Below are positions 22,836 through 32,734 of a DNA stretch of 64,000 nucleotides, piece after piece. The position numbers and the translations under genes were made by a program. The notes under the pieces are model-generated. The model was given only the letters and a program-made list of their open reading frames with translations. It was not told where the DNA came from and ran no database searches. Positions within the stretch are counted from its first letter, which is position 1, and every line of letters begins with the position of its first letter. Source of the DNA: Macrostomum hystrix (taxonomy: Eukaryota > Platyhelminthes > Macrostomidae); assembly GCA_950097015.1 (NCBI GenBank), contig CATNEN010000038.1, positions 2,047,501-2,111,500 on the forward strand, in the 5' to 3' direction.

Positions 22836-23925
22836 GGGTGTAAATGTTGGGTGCATACCAGAAGGAAATAAGGAAATTTGATTTGTATACAAAGGTTGGA
22901 GTTTTTTTAATTGCACACCAGTGCATGCCAGCATAGAGAGCAGAAAAATATACATCACAACAAAACTGATAATAGTAATTTATAAAAGACAACATTTGTT
23001 TTGTGTAAAAAACTATTTTTTGCATTTTAGTTATCAAAAAAGCAAAAAAAATATTTATTTAAGGTAGCCTACTTATAATCTGACTTATAAAATTAAAAAT
23101 GTTTATGCTACTGACCAAAAATTTTGTTTTGGTCATGCAAAGTCCACTGTTCTTAATGTAAATTATATTTTAACTATGTTACTACACTTTTACTGGTTTT
23201 TATACTATTACAGCTTCAAAGCTTCCATGTAAAAATGGCTACACATTGAAATGGTCACTGGACACAACTTTCTCTTCATCTATTTGAAACTAAAAAGGAT
23301 GTATTTTTAAACTTAAATGAACTTATCCAGTTGACATAAAACAGCGAATTAAAATAAAGAAAACTAGAAAATGGTTAAATGCAATGCAACTGCTAAATAA
23401 ATAGGTGAATGTCAAAATAATTTACTTGCCTATTGTCACCAAAATGGTTGTTGCAAAAGACAAAGCGTATTGTTGTTGCTGAAATATTTGTCGCCAAAGT
23501 GGCTTGTTGTCAAAGTCGACCTGTACCAACAGAACAACCACACATATGTCAAGTAAAAACTACTTTATAGATTCTGAATTTCAATAATTAGGACAATGAA
23601 CAATTCGAAAAATGCTTACTTTTTTTGTAAAAGATATTAAATAATTAAAAAAGAATATTTGTAAACAGAAAACATTTCTTGAACAGCTAGAGATCTATTT
23701 TGGCCGTTTTGGTTGTTGCCTTGTTGACAAGTACTTACCCCTTGCCTAGACGGTGTGCATTAATCACACTGTTCGGAATGAACGAACTAATAACTCCTGA
23801 TTTAAGCACGCGCCATAAATAAAAAGTTAAAACAAACGACATAGAGCTCAGAAAAACGAAGCTTAGTCAAATCTGCTGCATTTTTACACTTTTATACTAC
23901 GATACATATAATATAAGAGGCACGA
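22836..23925. other. Intergenic AT-rich, no gene seen
   Basis: About 1.1 kb of AT-rich unique sequence between two SINE copies. No supported coding or RNA feature. Confidence 0.45.
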
Positions 23926-24270
23926 TCCTTGGTGACTCTCGCAGCAATTGGTCCCTGAGCTCGATTCCGCGGCGAGGCCACATTTATTTGGGGCGCAGCC
24001 GCGAAGAGAAAGCTTGGGGGCTTTTCGTGCAATTTTCGCCCTTGAGGGCCAACCTCCTAGGCAAAGTGAAAGTCTACACTGCCTGATGATGAGAAACTCA
24101 GGGCAGAAGTACACACCTGTTTGAGCGTATGCCTGCGTACGTCATCTGTGTACGTGTGTGCTCAGCTGAGTCAGCGAAATAGGCAGAATTTCCTCCTCGC
24201 TGGCTGCGGGTCTATAGTGTCACTAAATGCTATTGCCCACAGCCCTCCTATAATTATTATCATTATTACA
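23926..24270 (+). mobile_element. SINE family A, copy 2
   Basis: Shares the box B region (gagctcgattccgcggcg), the body (ggggcgcagccgcg, gcccttgagggccaa, cagggcaga) and the AT-rich tail (aattattatcattatta) with the copy at 31731-32103. The 5' tRNA-like part is diverged and its box A is not recognisable. Confidence 0.75.
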
Positions 24271-24771
24271 AGCTGAGAATGAAGTGAATGGTATATTATA
24301 GTAACATTGTAGAATGTTATTTGTGGATGTGCATGTTAAAAGTACGCGTATTATTAACACGTGGCATGATGGGCGATGTAATGGCGATGTAAGGGCCGAA
24401 AGGGCTACTAGACAATAAGAATACTATTATAATTCGTAATAATTATTTCAATTCTTATGACAAAAATACAATAATATTAAGCAGCTTTCCTAGCTCAGTC
24501 CGATGGCCGCGCTGCCGCCGCTTTTATACACGTACTAGCTTTTTTTGCCCGTTGTTTTTGGGGCAGAAATTTAAAGCAAAGCAGTAAGCAATTCACGTCT
24601 CTGTATTAACTTTATAGTGAAGGTCACCATTTATTTATTTACTGCATTAATGAAAAGTGAAGAGTTTGTTTAAGGGCGTTTTAAGTAAAAAATAAGTGAA
24701 AAGTTTGTCCAAACAGCCCCCTCTTGATTACTTCTTTAGAAACATGTCTCTTAGCCACTCCTCTATACAGT

Positions 24772-25044
24772 CAGTGGCAGATCCAGGAATTTTGTTTTGG
24801 GGCGGTCTGTCAGGGGAGCGCCATGAGAATCACAGAGGGGGTGCCAGCAGCCGAAAAAGGGCGCCAGGAGCCAAGAAAGGGCGCCAGCGGCTGAAAAACG
24901 GGAGCCAGCGGCTGAAAAAGGGGCGCCAGCGGCCGAAAAGGGGCGCCAGTGCTGCGACTGGCGCCCCTGGTGGGGGCATCTTATTCCCATGATTAAAATT
25001 TAGGGGGGCGACTGCCCCCCCGCCCCCCCCTAAATCTGCCTCTG
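24772..25044. mobile_element. hAT-like non-autonomous element nested in Helitron A
   Basis: Ends cagtggcagatccagg and, inverted, cagaggcagatttagg, flanked by 8-bp duplications tatacagt (24764-24771) and tatacact (25045-25052, one mismatch). The interior has about five repeats around ggcgccagcggc(c/t)gaaaa. The orthologous insertion in Helitron B has a perfect 8-bp duplication. Confidence 0.82.
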
Positions 25045-25203
25045 TATACACTATACAGTATGCATGTACACGCGTATACATAAGGAAAATAGCCATGGCA
25101 TAACAATAACAATGTCAAAGAAACAAAATTAAACTGTTTCAGAGTTCAGAGTTAGACAGGTCAAGGTCAATTCGTGACTACTTTTCTAATAATTGCTTGC
25201 GAG

Positions 25204-25884
25204 TCACCTCAAGGCCTCGGGATACACCACATTCTTCGTTCTTCCCCTTGGTGCGAAAATGAATAGGCCAGCTGGAGTTCCAACACGGGAGCAGGCGACA
25301 TAAAGCTGCCCATGCGAGAAGCAAGGAGTCTCCAGGTTGATGCCAGCCACCTTCAGCGACTGTCCCTGAGCCTTGTTAATAGTCATCGCAAAGCACACTC
25401 TCACAGGGAACTGCAGTCGCTTGAACTGAAATGGCAGGTCCGTGGGGATAATTGGAATCCGGGGAACGAACACAGACTCTCCTCTGCCAGATCCAGTCAT
25501 TATCGTGGCCTCAATCACGTGTGGGAAGAGCCGCCTGACTATCAGTCTGGTGCCGTTACACAGCCCTGGCGCATTCAGGTTGCGGAGGAGCATAATTGGT
25601 GCCCCAACTTTCAGCTGCAAGTTGTGCGATGGAGTTCCAGGAGGATCTAGAGAGTTCAGAAACTCAACAGGATACTCCACAGCGGTGTCATCAGTCAACG
25701 TTGTATCAATTGACTTGTAGGTGAAAACTGCACCTGGCAACTCCTGAAGCAGTTGGTAGTTAATTTCGTTGGCGGCATCATTTCTAGGACACAGAATTGC
25801 CCTCTCTGACAGCCAGTCAACGTCAGCATATCGAGAGAAATAGGCTGGCTGGAGAGAAATATCAACCGGAGAGCCCTGCGCACT
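25204..25884 (-). pseudogene. Helitron PIF1-like helicase, C-terminal remnant
   Basis: Open frame with the late helicase motifs of Helitron Rep-helicases: AILCPRNDAANEINY, VGAPIMLLRNL, then MTINKAQGQSLKVAG (motif V region) and LYVACSRVG (motif VI). The Walker A/B motifs, the GDFRQ motif and the Rep nuclease domain are all absent, and a deletion joins ISLQPA directly to YADVDW. It cannot support transposition by itself. The nearly identical but longer frame in copy B shows what was lost. Confidence 0.85.
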
Positions 25885-26474
25885 GGGACGCCACCGCACT
25901 CACCGCAATTAGTCTCAGTGCTGCTTGGGGGCCAGAAGACAGTCTAGGGGTTTGGGCTGTGTACATTCACGGCTTGAAATACAATGTACAGTCTGGGGCT
26001 TCGGCGCCCGGGGAAGGGAGGGGGTGGCTGTAATAAAATTTGGCCCGCAGAGTGGCGGAGGGGAGTTGGGGTGGCTGTCCTCGGAAAACAAAAGTGACTC
26101 ACTTTGAGATGATGCAGCTTTGCTCTGGATTGAGTAGAGATGTTCAAAATTGACAGCATTGTTGGAAAACATGTAAAGTGTAAGTGGATCAAATTTGGAG
26201 AAAATCTGACAAAGTGGGGCGACGATATGTCGAATTGAGTGATTTTTTTACGATTTTTGAGCAGTTTTTTGCCCTTTTGAGCAGGAAGGAAATGATTTTT
26301 CGGGAATTTGAGTAGCCTATTGCACTCAGCGTAGGTGGTTTTAGGTATGTGCAAAGTTTGGTGCGATTTAGTTGAGCGGTTTCGGCGTCTATAAAGACAA
26401 AAGGTTGCACACACACACACACACACACACAGACAGACAGACAGACAGAGTTTTCACTTTTATATATATAGATA

Positions 26475-26850
26475 CGCCGCGGGCCTCGGCCGCCACAGCT
26501 GCTCCGGGGTCCGCCGATGGTGCCATCGTCTAGGTATCAGATAGTGAAGTCTGCAGCACCCTGATGGGACACTACACGGACGGCGAACGTACGGCAACGA
26601 GCCTTTGCTGGTCGTTTTGCTGCACGCCGCTAGCTGAGGCGATTTGGTGGTCGTGCTCAAACAGCAACACCGACTGAGAGTGGTGACGTACGAGCTGCGG
26701 ACCAGGTGCTCGAGCTCCGGCAGGTGATGGGAACGGCACTGCATAGCCTGGCAATCAAGAATGTTGAACGCATTAAAAAATTCCAGCTTCAGCAGGCCCA
26801 CGAGTTCGGCGCAGACTGGATCAGGATCATGCGTCGGGCAGCTTGGATGG
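26475..26850 (-). pseudogene. Non-LTR reverse transcriptase fragment
   Basis: Translating minus in shifting frames gives the RT palm motifs in order: LKLEFFNAFN (motif A), SASGVQQND (motif B, normally GVQQGDP) and YLDDGTIGG (catalytic YxDD box). At least two frameshifts separate them. Helitron A is inserted just after the YLDD box; beyond it, at about 24500, AAIGLS resembles the next RT motif, so the element was probably split. Old, inactive LINE remnant. Confidence 0.72.
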
Positions 26851-28184
26851 CCACTTCGGCCCCGCCCCCGCCGAACTGGGTGGGGCGAGGATTTCGACGG
26901 CCTAGCTTTTGCCGAACTGCGGCGCCCGCGGCCCTGTGCGACAAGCCAGCGACCGTCCTTTATTGTGGAAGGCCACAGCCCCGCACCGAAGAACAGGGGC
27001 CGGATGTGCGTCAAGGGTTCGTCTCCTTACTAATTAGTCTTTTCCCACCTTTCAGAGAACTATAATTCGGCATCGAATATACATCATATCTGCTAATGGA
27101 GAGCGTAAATTTGATAAATATCGATTGTGCAGTAAATGGCGGTGGCCCGACAACGCACGCATGCTATGCAGCCGACAGGCAGACAATCGAAGTTTGACCA
27201 AGCAATTGCGATTTTGCGATTCGTAAAACTAAGAAATATACGAATGTATGACCAGTACCAAAGTAGCTGAAACCATGCAGCGCTGCGTCTGGCCTGGCCG
27301 TGGAAGTGGGCCATTCAGCATTACTATTATGAGCATGGTTACTAAGCTTCCGCAGCTGCATGCACATTCAACTAATATGGAAACAGCTTTGGTTTCCACT
27401 TTACGTTGCTCCTTATGTAGAATCCTATAACGGAGAAACGCTAGTCAGGTTCACAGATACTATAATAACTATAATATTATGATACCATAATACTATAAAT
27501 AAGTTATTATACTCGTACAGTATCTGTGGTCAGGTCTTATTGTCAGAGTTGCAGACAAGCGGAGCTGGCAGTTGTCTGGCAGTTGTGTTTCATAACACTA
27601 TAATCCCCCCACAGGCCCGAATAGATCACCGGGTTCTACACATAAATTATATATTTATTATTTAATTAAATTATAAATTATTTATAAACAATTAATTCAT
27701 TATTACATGTGTAGAAACAAAATATTGAAGCGCTGCGTTTCTTTTATCAGTAACTTGCGCCAAAAAGATTCGATTTTAAGCCTGCATGACAATAGATAAA
27801 AGGAAAAAACAAAAGCTAATTGTTGCTTTTTCTACCGGCAAGCTACATTATGTCATGAATTAACTGCGATTGTGAAACAAATGAAACAGCTAGAATTCAT
27901 TGCATGAACGCGTAAGAGTAAAAGCAGCGTATCAATTTACGCCACTTAAACAGCTGCTCACAACATAGCCCAAGTAAAAGCTGAAATTAACAATGCGAAG
28001 CTGCCTAAGTGTTTCTAGCAATTCAATGAATAATGAATGAGTTTCATCGACTATGAAAAACAAAAAGACTAGCAATGAAGCCTATTTGAAAATCTATTTA
28101 AGTTTCCTGTATCGAATCAAAATTTTGAGGATAATCCCTCGTTTTCTCGCTCCTTATAAGCCCTTCGACAAGGGGTCCGTCGCA
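26851..28184. other. Intergenic, no gene seen; possible small inverted repeat
   Basis: Upstream of the LamG-like gene. A 10-bp inverted pair (cacagatact near 27453, agtatctgtg near 27520) encloses AT-rich DNA, perhaps a decayed MITE. The GC-rich first 200 bases probably continue the RT remnant. Confidence 0.4.
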
Positions 28185-29207
28185 ATGAACCTGCTGCTGA
28201 AAAGTGTTCTACTCCAGTCTGTTTTGCTGCTCAGCCAGTCGCAGCCCACCGCTGCCGCCGGTGTTTCCAACATTTTCCACGCCAACTGCCTCAACGATTC
28301 TCTCGGCCATCGAGCTGTCGCCTCTTCCATCATCGATTGCGTCGCCAGTGGCCGCTCCCCTGACCAGACGAGCCTGACTGTGGTCCAGTGGAACGATCGA
28401 GACGCGACCTGCTCGCTTTTCTTCTACAATCGGGTGTGCCATCTGATGGAGCTGGCCAACTGCACCAACAAGCCATCGCCGAATACTTGCCGTACCGTTG
28501 TGAGCACAAAGTATGACGCAGTCGCAGTCAACAAACTCGATATGGGATTTTGGGTGGGCGATGGAGGTAAGCAAATGGAGAGTTTGTTTTGCAGTCATGA
28601 TGGACAGTTTGCCCCAATGTTCGTAAGTGACGTCACATGGAGTAGCGAAGGATGGCGCTTCGACGCAGCCAAAAAGTCGAGGCTCTGGATCAATGGCACC
28701 AATGGAGTCGATTTCAACAATTCACTAACTATTGTAGTGAGGATGAAGCGAAAACCTGGCAAGAACAGCCTGATTCAACTGACTGACTGCCGTACATTCA
28801 CAAAGAAATACATCCAGATCCTCGAATACAACTATCTTGCTCCGCTCTCTGGAATCAACGGAGCACTTTACGCTGACCTAGGTCCCTATGGAGTGTACTA
28901 CACACGGGACTCCGTGTTGACTAATGATGAGCAGCAGTTCTTTACCGCTGGAGTAATTTTTAAACGACCGAGCATCCTGTCTTCACTTTATAATTATACT
29001 TTGGACTTCTACGTAGACGGAGCCCTTCTACAAGCCGAAAAAATCATGCGTTTTGTCGAAATTGAGCCGAACGAATACTGTTTCATAGTCGGCTTTGATG
29101 CAGGAAATATGACTGGCTCTATTGACGGCATTGTATCCGCTGTCGGATTGGTGAACAACTCGCTTACTGTTCTGGAGCTTCAGGAAGTGTTTAGAAATAC
29201 TGGCTGA
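28185..29207 (+). CDS. Secreted glycoprotein with LamG-like C-terminus
   Basis: Intronless frame of 340 residues. I chose the ATG at 28185 (gcaATGaac) because it opens directly into a signal peptide (LLLKSVLLQSVLLL, cleavage likely near AAAG, residue 25); the 44 in-frame codons upstream are low-complexity. The mature part has nine Cys and seven N-glycosylation sequons (for example NDS, NCT, NGT, NYT). The C-terminus (FYVDG...GSIDGIVSAVGLVNNSLTVLELQEVF) follows the end of LamG/concanavalin-like jelly-roll domains, which bind glycans or matrix proteins. I do not recognise the N-terminal half. Likely an extracellular adhesion or matrix protein, function unknown. A mariner sits about 180 bases downstream. 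Confidence 0.8.
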   Translation: MNLLLKSVLLQSVLLLSQSQPTAAAGVSNIFHANCLNDSLGHRAVASSIIDCVASGRSPDQTSLTVVQWNDRDATCSLFFYNRVCHLMELANCTNKPSPNTCRTVVSTKYDAVAVNKLDMGFWVGDGGKQMESLFCSHDGQFAPMFVSDVTWSSEGWRFDAAKKSRLWINGTNGVDFNNSLTIVVRMKRKPGKNSLIQLTDCRTFTKKYIQILEYNYLAPLSGINGALYADLGPYGVYYTRDSVLTNDEQQFFTAGVIFKRPSILSSLYNYTLDFYVDGALLQAEKIMRFVEIEPNEYCFIVGFDAGNMTGSIDGIVSAVGLVNNSLTVLELQEVFRNTG

Positions 29208-29286
29208 ACACATTAACTAAGCCTTGTGATACGCCATTGGAACCAAAATCATAACTGAGTTCTGGAGATGTAACTCCTATTTATTA

Positions 29287-29292
29287 ATTAAA
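29287..29292 (+). terminator. Candidate polyadenylation signal of LamG-like gene
   Basis: ATTAAA variant signal 80 bases after the stop codon on +, in AT-rich DNA before the mariner insertion. Confidence 0.4.
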
Positions 29293-29391
29293 CTAAAGTC
29301 AAACTTAAAACTAAAATGATTGTTTGAAATATGTTTTACCAAGTAAAAACCTGCCGTCAACATAATTAGATTCCAGCAGGCTATAAAAATA

Positions 29392-30740
29392 CGAGGGCTA
29401 TCCCAAAAGTAAGTTTCGGTCAACAATAAAAAGCGAACAGTTTGAAGGAAAGTCTTAAAACTTTAACAGTAGTCAAAACAGGTCATAGTTACTCCACAAA
29501 TTTGCCGCCAATGTCCACGCACTTTTTCCAGCGCCGTACCCACGCTTGAAAGGCAGCATCGCAGCCGCCGGTGGCCAGATGCCGCAAAGCTGATGAAGCA
29601 TTGTTGTTTATCTGCTCCACAGAGGCAAAACGTTGTCCACGAAGGCTCTACTTCATTCTGGGAAATATACAGAAGTCCGCTAGAGTCAAATCAGGTGAAT
29701 AGCGTGGCTGTGCCAGGACCTCCCAGTTCCAGGAATCCAGGAGCTCCTCCACTCTTCTGGCGCGGTGCACAGGTGCGTTGTCGTGGTGAAAAATCACGCT
29801 TATCTCCAGCAAACCAGGCCGCTTTTTCCTGATGGCTGGCCTCAATTTTTCTTGCAGTACCCATCGGTAATATTTTGCATTCACCTTGGTGCCGATTGGC
29901 ACTGGCCAGTCCACCAGGACCCCATTGATGTCAAAGAAGACTATGTGCATCACCTTCAAGGAGCTCTGCTTCCGTTGAACCTTCTCAGGACTCGCTGATT
30001 CCCTTGGAAGCCACTGTGCTGACTGGCGCTTGAGCTCAGGATCCCACTCGTAGACCCATGTCTCGTCTCCTGTCACAATTCTGCTGACCTGAGAAAGTTG
30101 CTTCTCTCTCGATTAAACCGTCGAAGGTGCTCTTGCGCCAGGGTCACCCTCTCCTTCATTTGGTCCTCAGTCAGGAGATGAGGCACCCACTTTGCTAAGA
30201 TCTTCTGCATGTTAAGATGCTCAGTAAGAATGCGATGCACTGTGCTGTGAGGAATGTCCAGGAGGTCCTCGATCTCATAGCAAGTCAATCTGCTGTCAAC
30301 AGTGACTGCAGCTTTGACACGCTCTGCATTTGCATCAGTGGTGGCTGTTCTTGGCCTTCCAGACCGCTCTTTGTCTTCCATCGACAGTCTGCCTCCTTGA
30401 ACTTCACGGACCCATTTCCGAACCGTTTGAATTGATGGAGCATCTTCTTTCAGAACTTGTCCAAGCTCTTCATGAATCTTTGATGTTGATTTGCCAGCCA
30501 AAACTGAAAAGTTGATGATGTTTCTGACGTCGTATCGTGTGAACGAAGCCGAAGTGGCCATCTTTGCAAACGAAGCTGTGTTTAACTAGATGCCCTGCAG
30601 CTTGTGAGACTGCATTTGCTTTAAAACTTTTGGTGCCTTTTGCCATAGACATAGATTCAGGAATGACTAACCGCGTTTGCCAAAAATGTACTTAAGAAAA
30701 TTTATAATGCAGCGAAACTTATTTTTGGGATAAGCCCTTG
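29392..30740 (-). mobile_element. mariner transposon with both TIRs and TA duplications
   Basis: A 1349-bp element. Left end cgagggctatcccaaaagta; right end, inverted, caagggcttatcccaaaaat; about 30-bp inverted repeats that agree at most positions. TA dinucleotides flank it at 29390-29391 and 30741-30742. It encodes a broken D,D34D transposase on minus. Full length is usual for the family (about 1.3 kb). Confidence 0.95.
29471..30561 (-). pseudogene. mariner transposase, frameshifted and interrupted
   Basis: The N-terminal frame (30561 down to about 30100) has the helix-turn-helix region and the WVPHLLT motif (WVPHEL in the family). The catalytic frame (from about 30097 to 29648) has TGDETWVYEWD, HHDNAPVH and YSPDLTLAD; exactly 34 residues separate the last two catalytic Asp, the D,D34D of mariner. 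The two frames differ by one base near 30095, and a TAG at about 29648 cuts off the last 59 or so residues (LRGQRFASVEQI... to GGKFVE), which are still readable beyond it. All three catalytic Asp survive, yet this copy cannot make transposase as read. Confidence 0.92.
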
Positions 30741-30742
30741 TA

Positions 30743-31730
30743 CAAGCTAGCTGATGCAAAATAGCTATAGGGGAAAAGCTGTGTTTATAGTTTACGGAAA
30801 TAAGGCAACATGGGTTTTAACCTGTTTTATAATAGTAAAAGATAAGTTATATTTTCAGTTTTTAATTGTGTTAGTGTCAATCCAATCGAAACACTGTGAC
30901 AATTTGGAAAAAATACAAAGTAAATTGGAATCGATATAACAAGCTTATTAAAAACATTCTGTGGAATATGTTAATCGTGTATGAAAGTTAAAAAAATCTA
31001 AAAAATAATGGAGTGTGCAAGCTAATCAGGATAAGAATTTTTTTCGACATCAATTGCAAAACATAAATTAAACTCGTATTTTGTAAGTACGAGCGTACAA
31101 ATGATCAAAAATCGAACAATACAGCGTCTAAAAGTAAAAAAAGATTTCTATTTTGTGATAAAAAAAGAACTTTGAATATTTAGTATCTGGAGACAAAACT
31201 CGGCCCATGCGAAAACCATGCACATTTTCCGGACTACTGGCTGAGTTGTGACTGTCTCCCGACAGGGCAGAGCGCACGTTTAAATCAGGCCAGATATGAC
31301 GTAATTTTAGAAAAACACGAACTACAGTTCCGTTTTATAAGCTTTTATGTCTTTTCTACTCGTAATTGAACTTGAATAAATTAGCAACATTTTAAGCTGA
31401 AGGTTGCTTGTCTCTGAGTTGTCAGTTAGGTGCGCTGAGGTGAAATTTAAATAACGCGCATGTTACCGCGATACAAATTGGTCTGACTAAAAAACTTTAT
31501 TGAAAGGAATTCTTTGAACCCCAACGAGCTCTATTATAATTGTATTACTGATTCCAGAACCAGAATAGGTTCTGAAATTCGTGGAAAAAAACAGTAAAGC
31601 TTTAGTTCTTTTCCGTACCTTGTAATTGTGATCGGGACCTAAATGTCAGATTTTAAACTAACCTATTTTAATTGTCATAAGCATTTATCTTCTCCGTTGC
31701 TTGTGTTCTCATCGTTCAAAGGTTCTCTAA
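30743..31730. other. Intergenic, no gene seen
   Basis: About 1 kb of AT-rich unique DNA between the mariner and SINE-A copy 1. No supported feature. Confidence 0.45.
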
Positions 31731-32103
31731 GGGGGGGTCGGTGGCAGAGCGGTTATCGCGTTTGTCTCTCGCACCACGGTCTCTAAGTTCGATTCCACGG
31801 CGAGGCCACATTCATTTGGGGCGCAGCCGCGGAGAGAAGGCTTGGGGGCTTGTCGTGCAATTTACGCCCTTGAGGGCCAAACTCCAAGGCACAGTTAAAT
31901 GTACACGGCCTGACGATAAGAAAGTCAGGGCAGATGAACACACCTGTGTGAGTGTATGCCTGCGTACAGTATCTGTGTGCGCGTGTGCTCAGGATTCAGC
32001 GAAATGGGCAGAATTTCCTCTTCGCTGGCTGCGGGTCTAGTGTCACCAAATGATGTGCCATTGCCCGCAGCCCTCCTGCAATTATTATTTTTATTTATTT
32101 GCT
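31731..32103 (+). mobile_element. tRNA-derived SINE, family A, copy 1 (full length)
   Basis: The head has an intact box A, tggcagagcgg, and a box B, agttcgattcc, 44 bases apart, resembling a class II (Ser/Leu-type) tRNA. The body (ggggcgcagccgcggag, gcccttgagggccaa, ctgtgtgcgcgtgtgctcagg) is shared with 23926-24270 and 22690-22835, and the tail is attattatttttatttattt. Best-preserved copy in the window. Confidence 0.88.
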
Positions 32104-32629
32104 ATAAACTTATACAGCTCCACTTCCTGGAATTTCAGAACTAATTGTGGTTCTGCAATCGACAATATGACAAGGTTCAATTTACCGAGTTACCGCGCGA
32201 CAAAAACTTGAATTTGTTAGATAAAACAAAAATTAATCATTATGTATTGTTAAAAAAGAGTGCAAAATTCCACACTAATATTAAAATTAAAGTGCAAAAA
32301 GAAGTTTCAATACCAAAGTAAACATTGAAACGGAAAAAAGTGCAACGAAATTTAAGTGCTTATCGATACTGTCCCCATGCAATTAGTAAGAGGCTGAATT
32401 TCTGGCAGTCACTGTGGTAGATGGATATTTCATTTATATTTTACCCATTAGAGCATGAATACCAGGCAAACAATGTATAGAAAGGATTTTAAAAGGAAAT
32501 ATTCCAAGGAGAATTGCGGTGTAAGACCTGTGTTTCTTAGTCGGTTTTTAAACCAACGCTAGGTACTGCAAATAAGCTCGAGTTACATGTACCAATAAGC
32601 ACTAGTCATAAAAAGTTATAAAATCGGTT
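32104..32629. other. Intergenic, no gene seen
   Basis: AT-rich DNA downstream of the RNF213-like gene. No supported feature. Confidence 0.45.
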
Positions 32630-32635
32630 TTTATT
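32630..32635 (-). terminator. Candidate polyadenylation signal of RNF213-like gene
   Basis: AATAAA on minus, about 100 bases beyond the stop codon at 32735-32737. Confidence 0.45.
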
Positions 32636-32734
32636 GGTGACTTACAGTGTCTGAAAGATAATTAATATATAAATAAACAGAATATATTACTTAGGCTGCA
32701 AAAGCATCGCTAAAAATTGAAATCATCCTGAGCG

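Larger units (their letters stand above)
24535..26472 (-). mobile_element. Helitron copy A (non-autonomous, 1.9 kb)
   Basis: On minus it begins tctatatatataaaagtg at 26472 and ends gggcaaaaaaagctag at 24535, between a host A and T as Helitrons do. A 5-bp stem (tgccc/gggca, loop 10) lies 7 bases before the terminal CTAG. It contains the C-terminal part of a PIF1-like helicase and a nested hAT-type element. It is over 95 percent like copy B (51333-53600) over most of its length but lacks about 330 bp of helicase. It interrupts an old reverse transcriptase. Confidence 0.9.

Noticed and set aside
24763-24992. Small Gly/Arg/Ala frames in both Helitrons
   Set aside because: They are translations of the GC-rich interior repeats of the nested hAT-like element.
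26460-27014. A 184-codon minus frame as a new gene
   Set aside because: It passes through decayed RT motifs only in part; the RT signal jumps between frames, so this is a transposon remnant.
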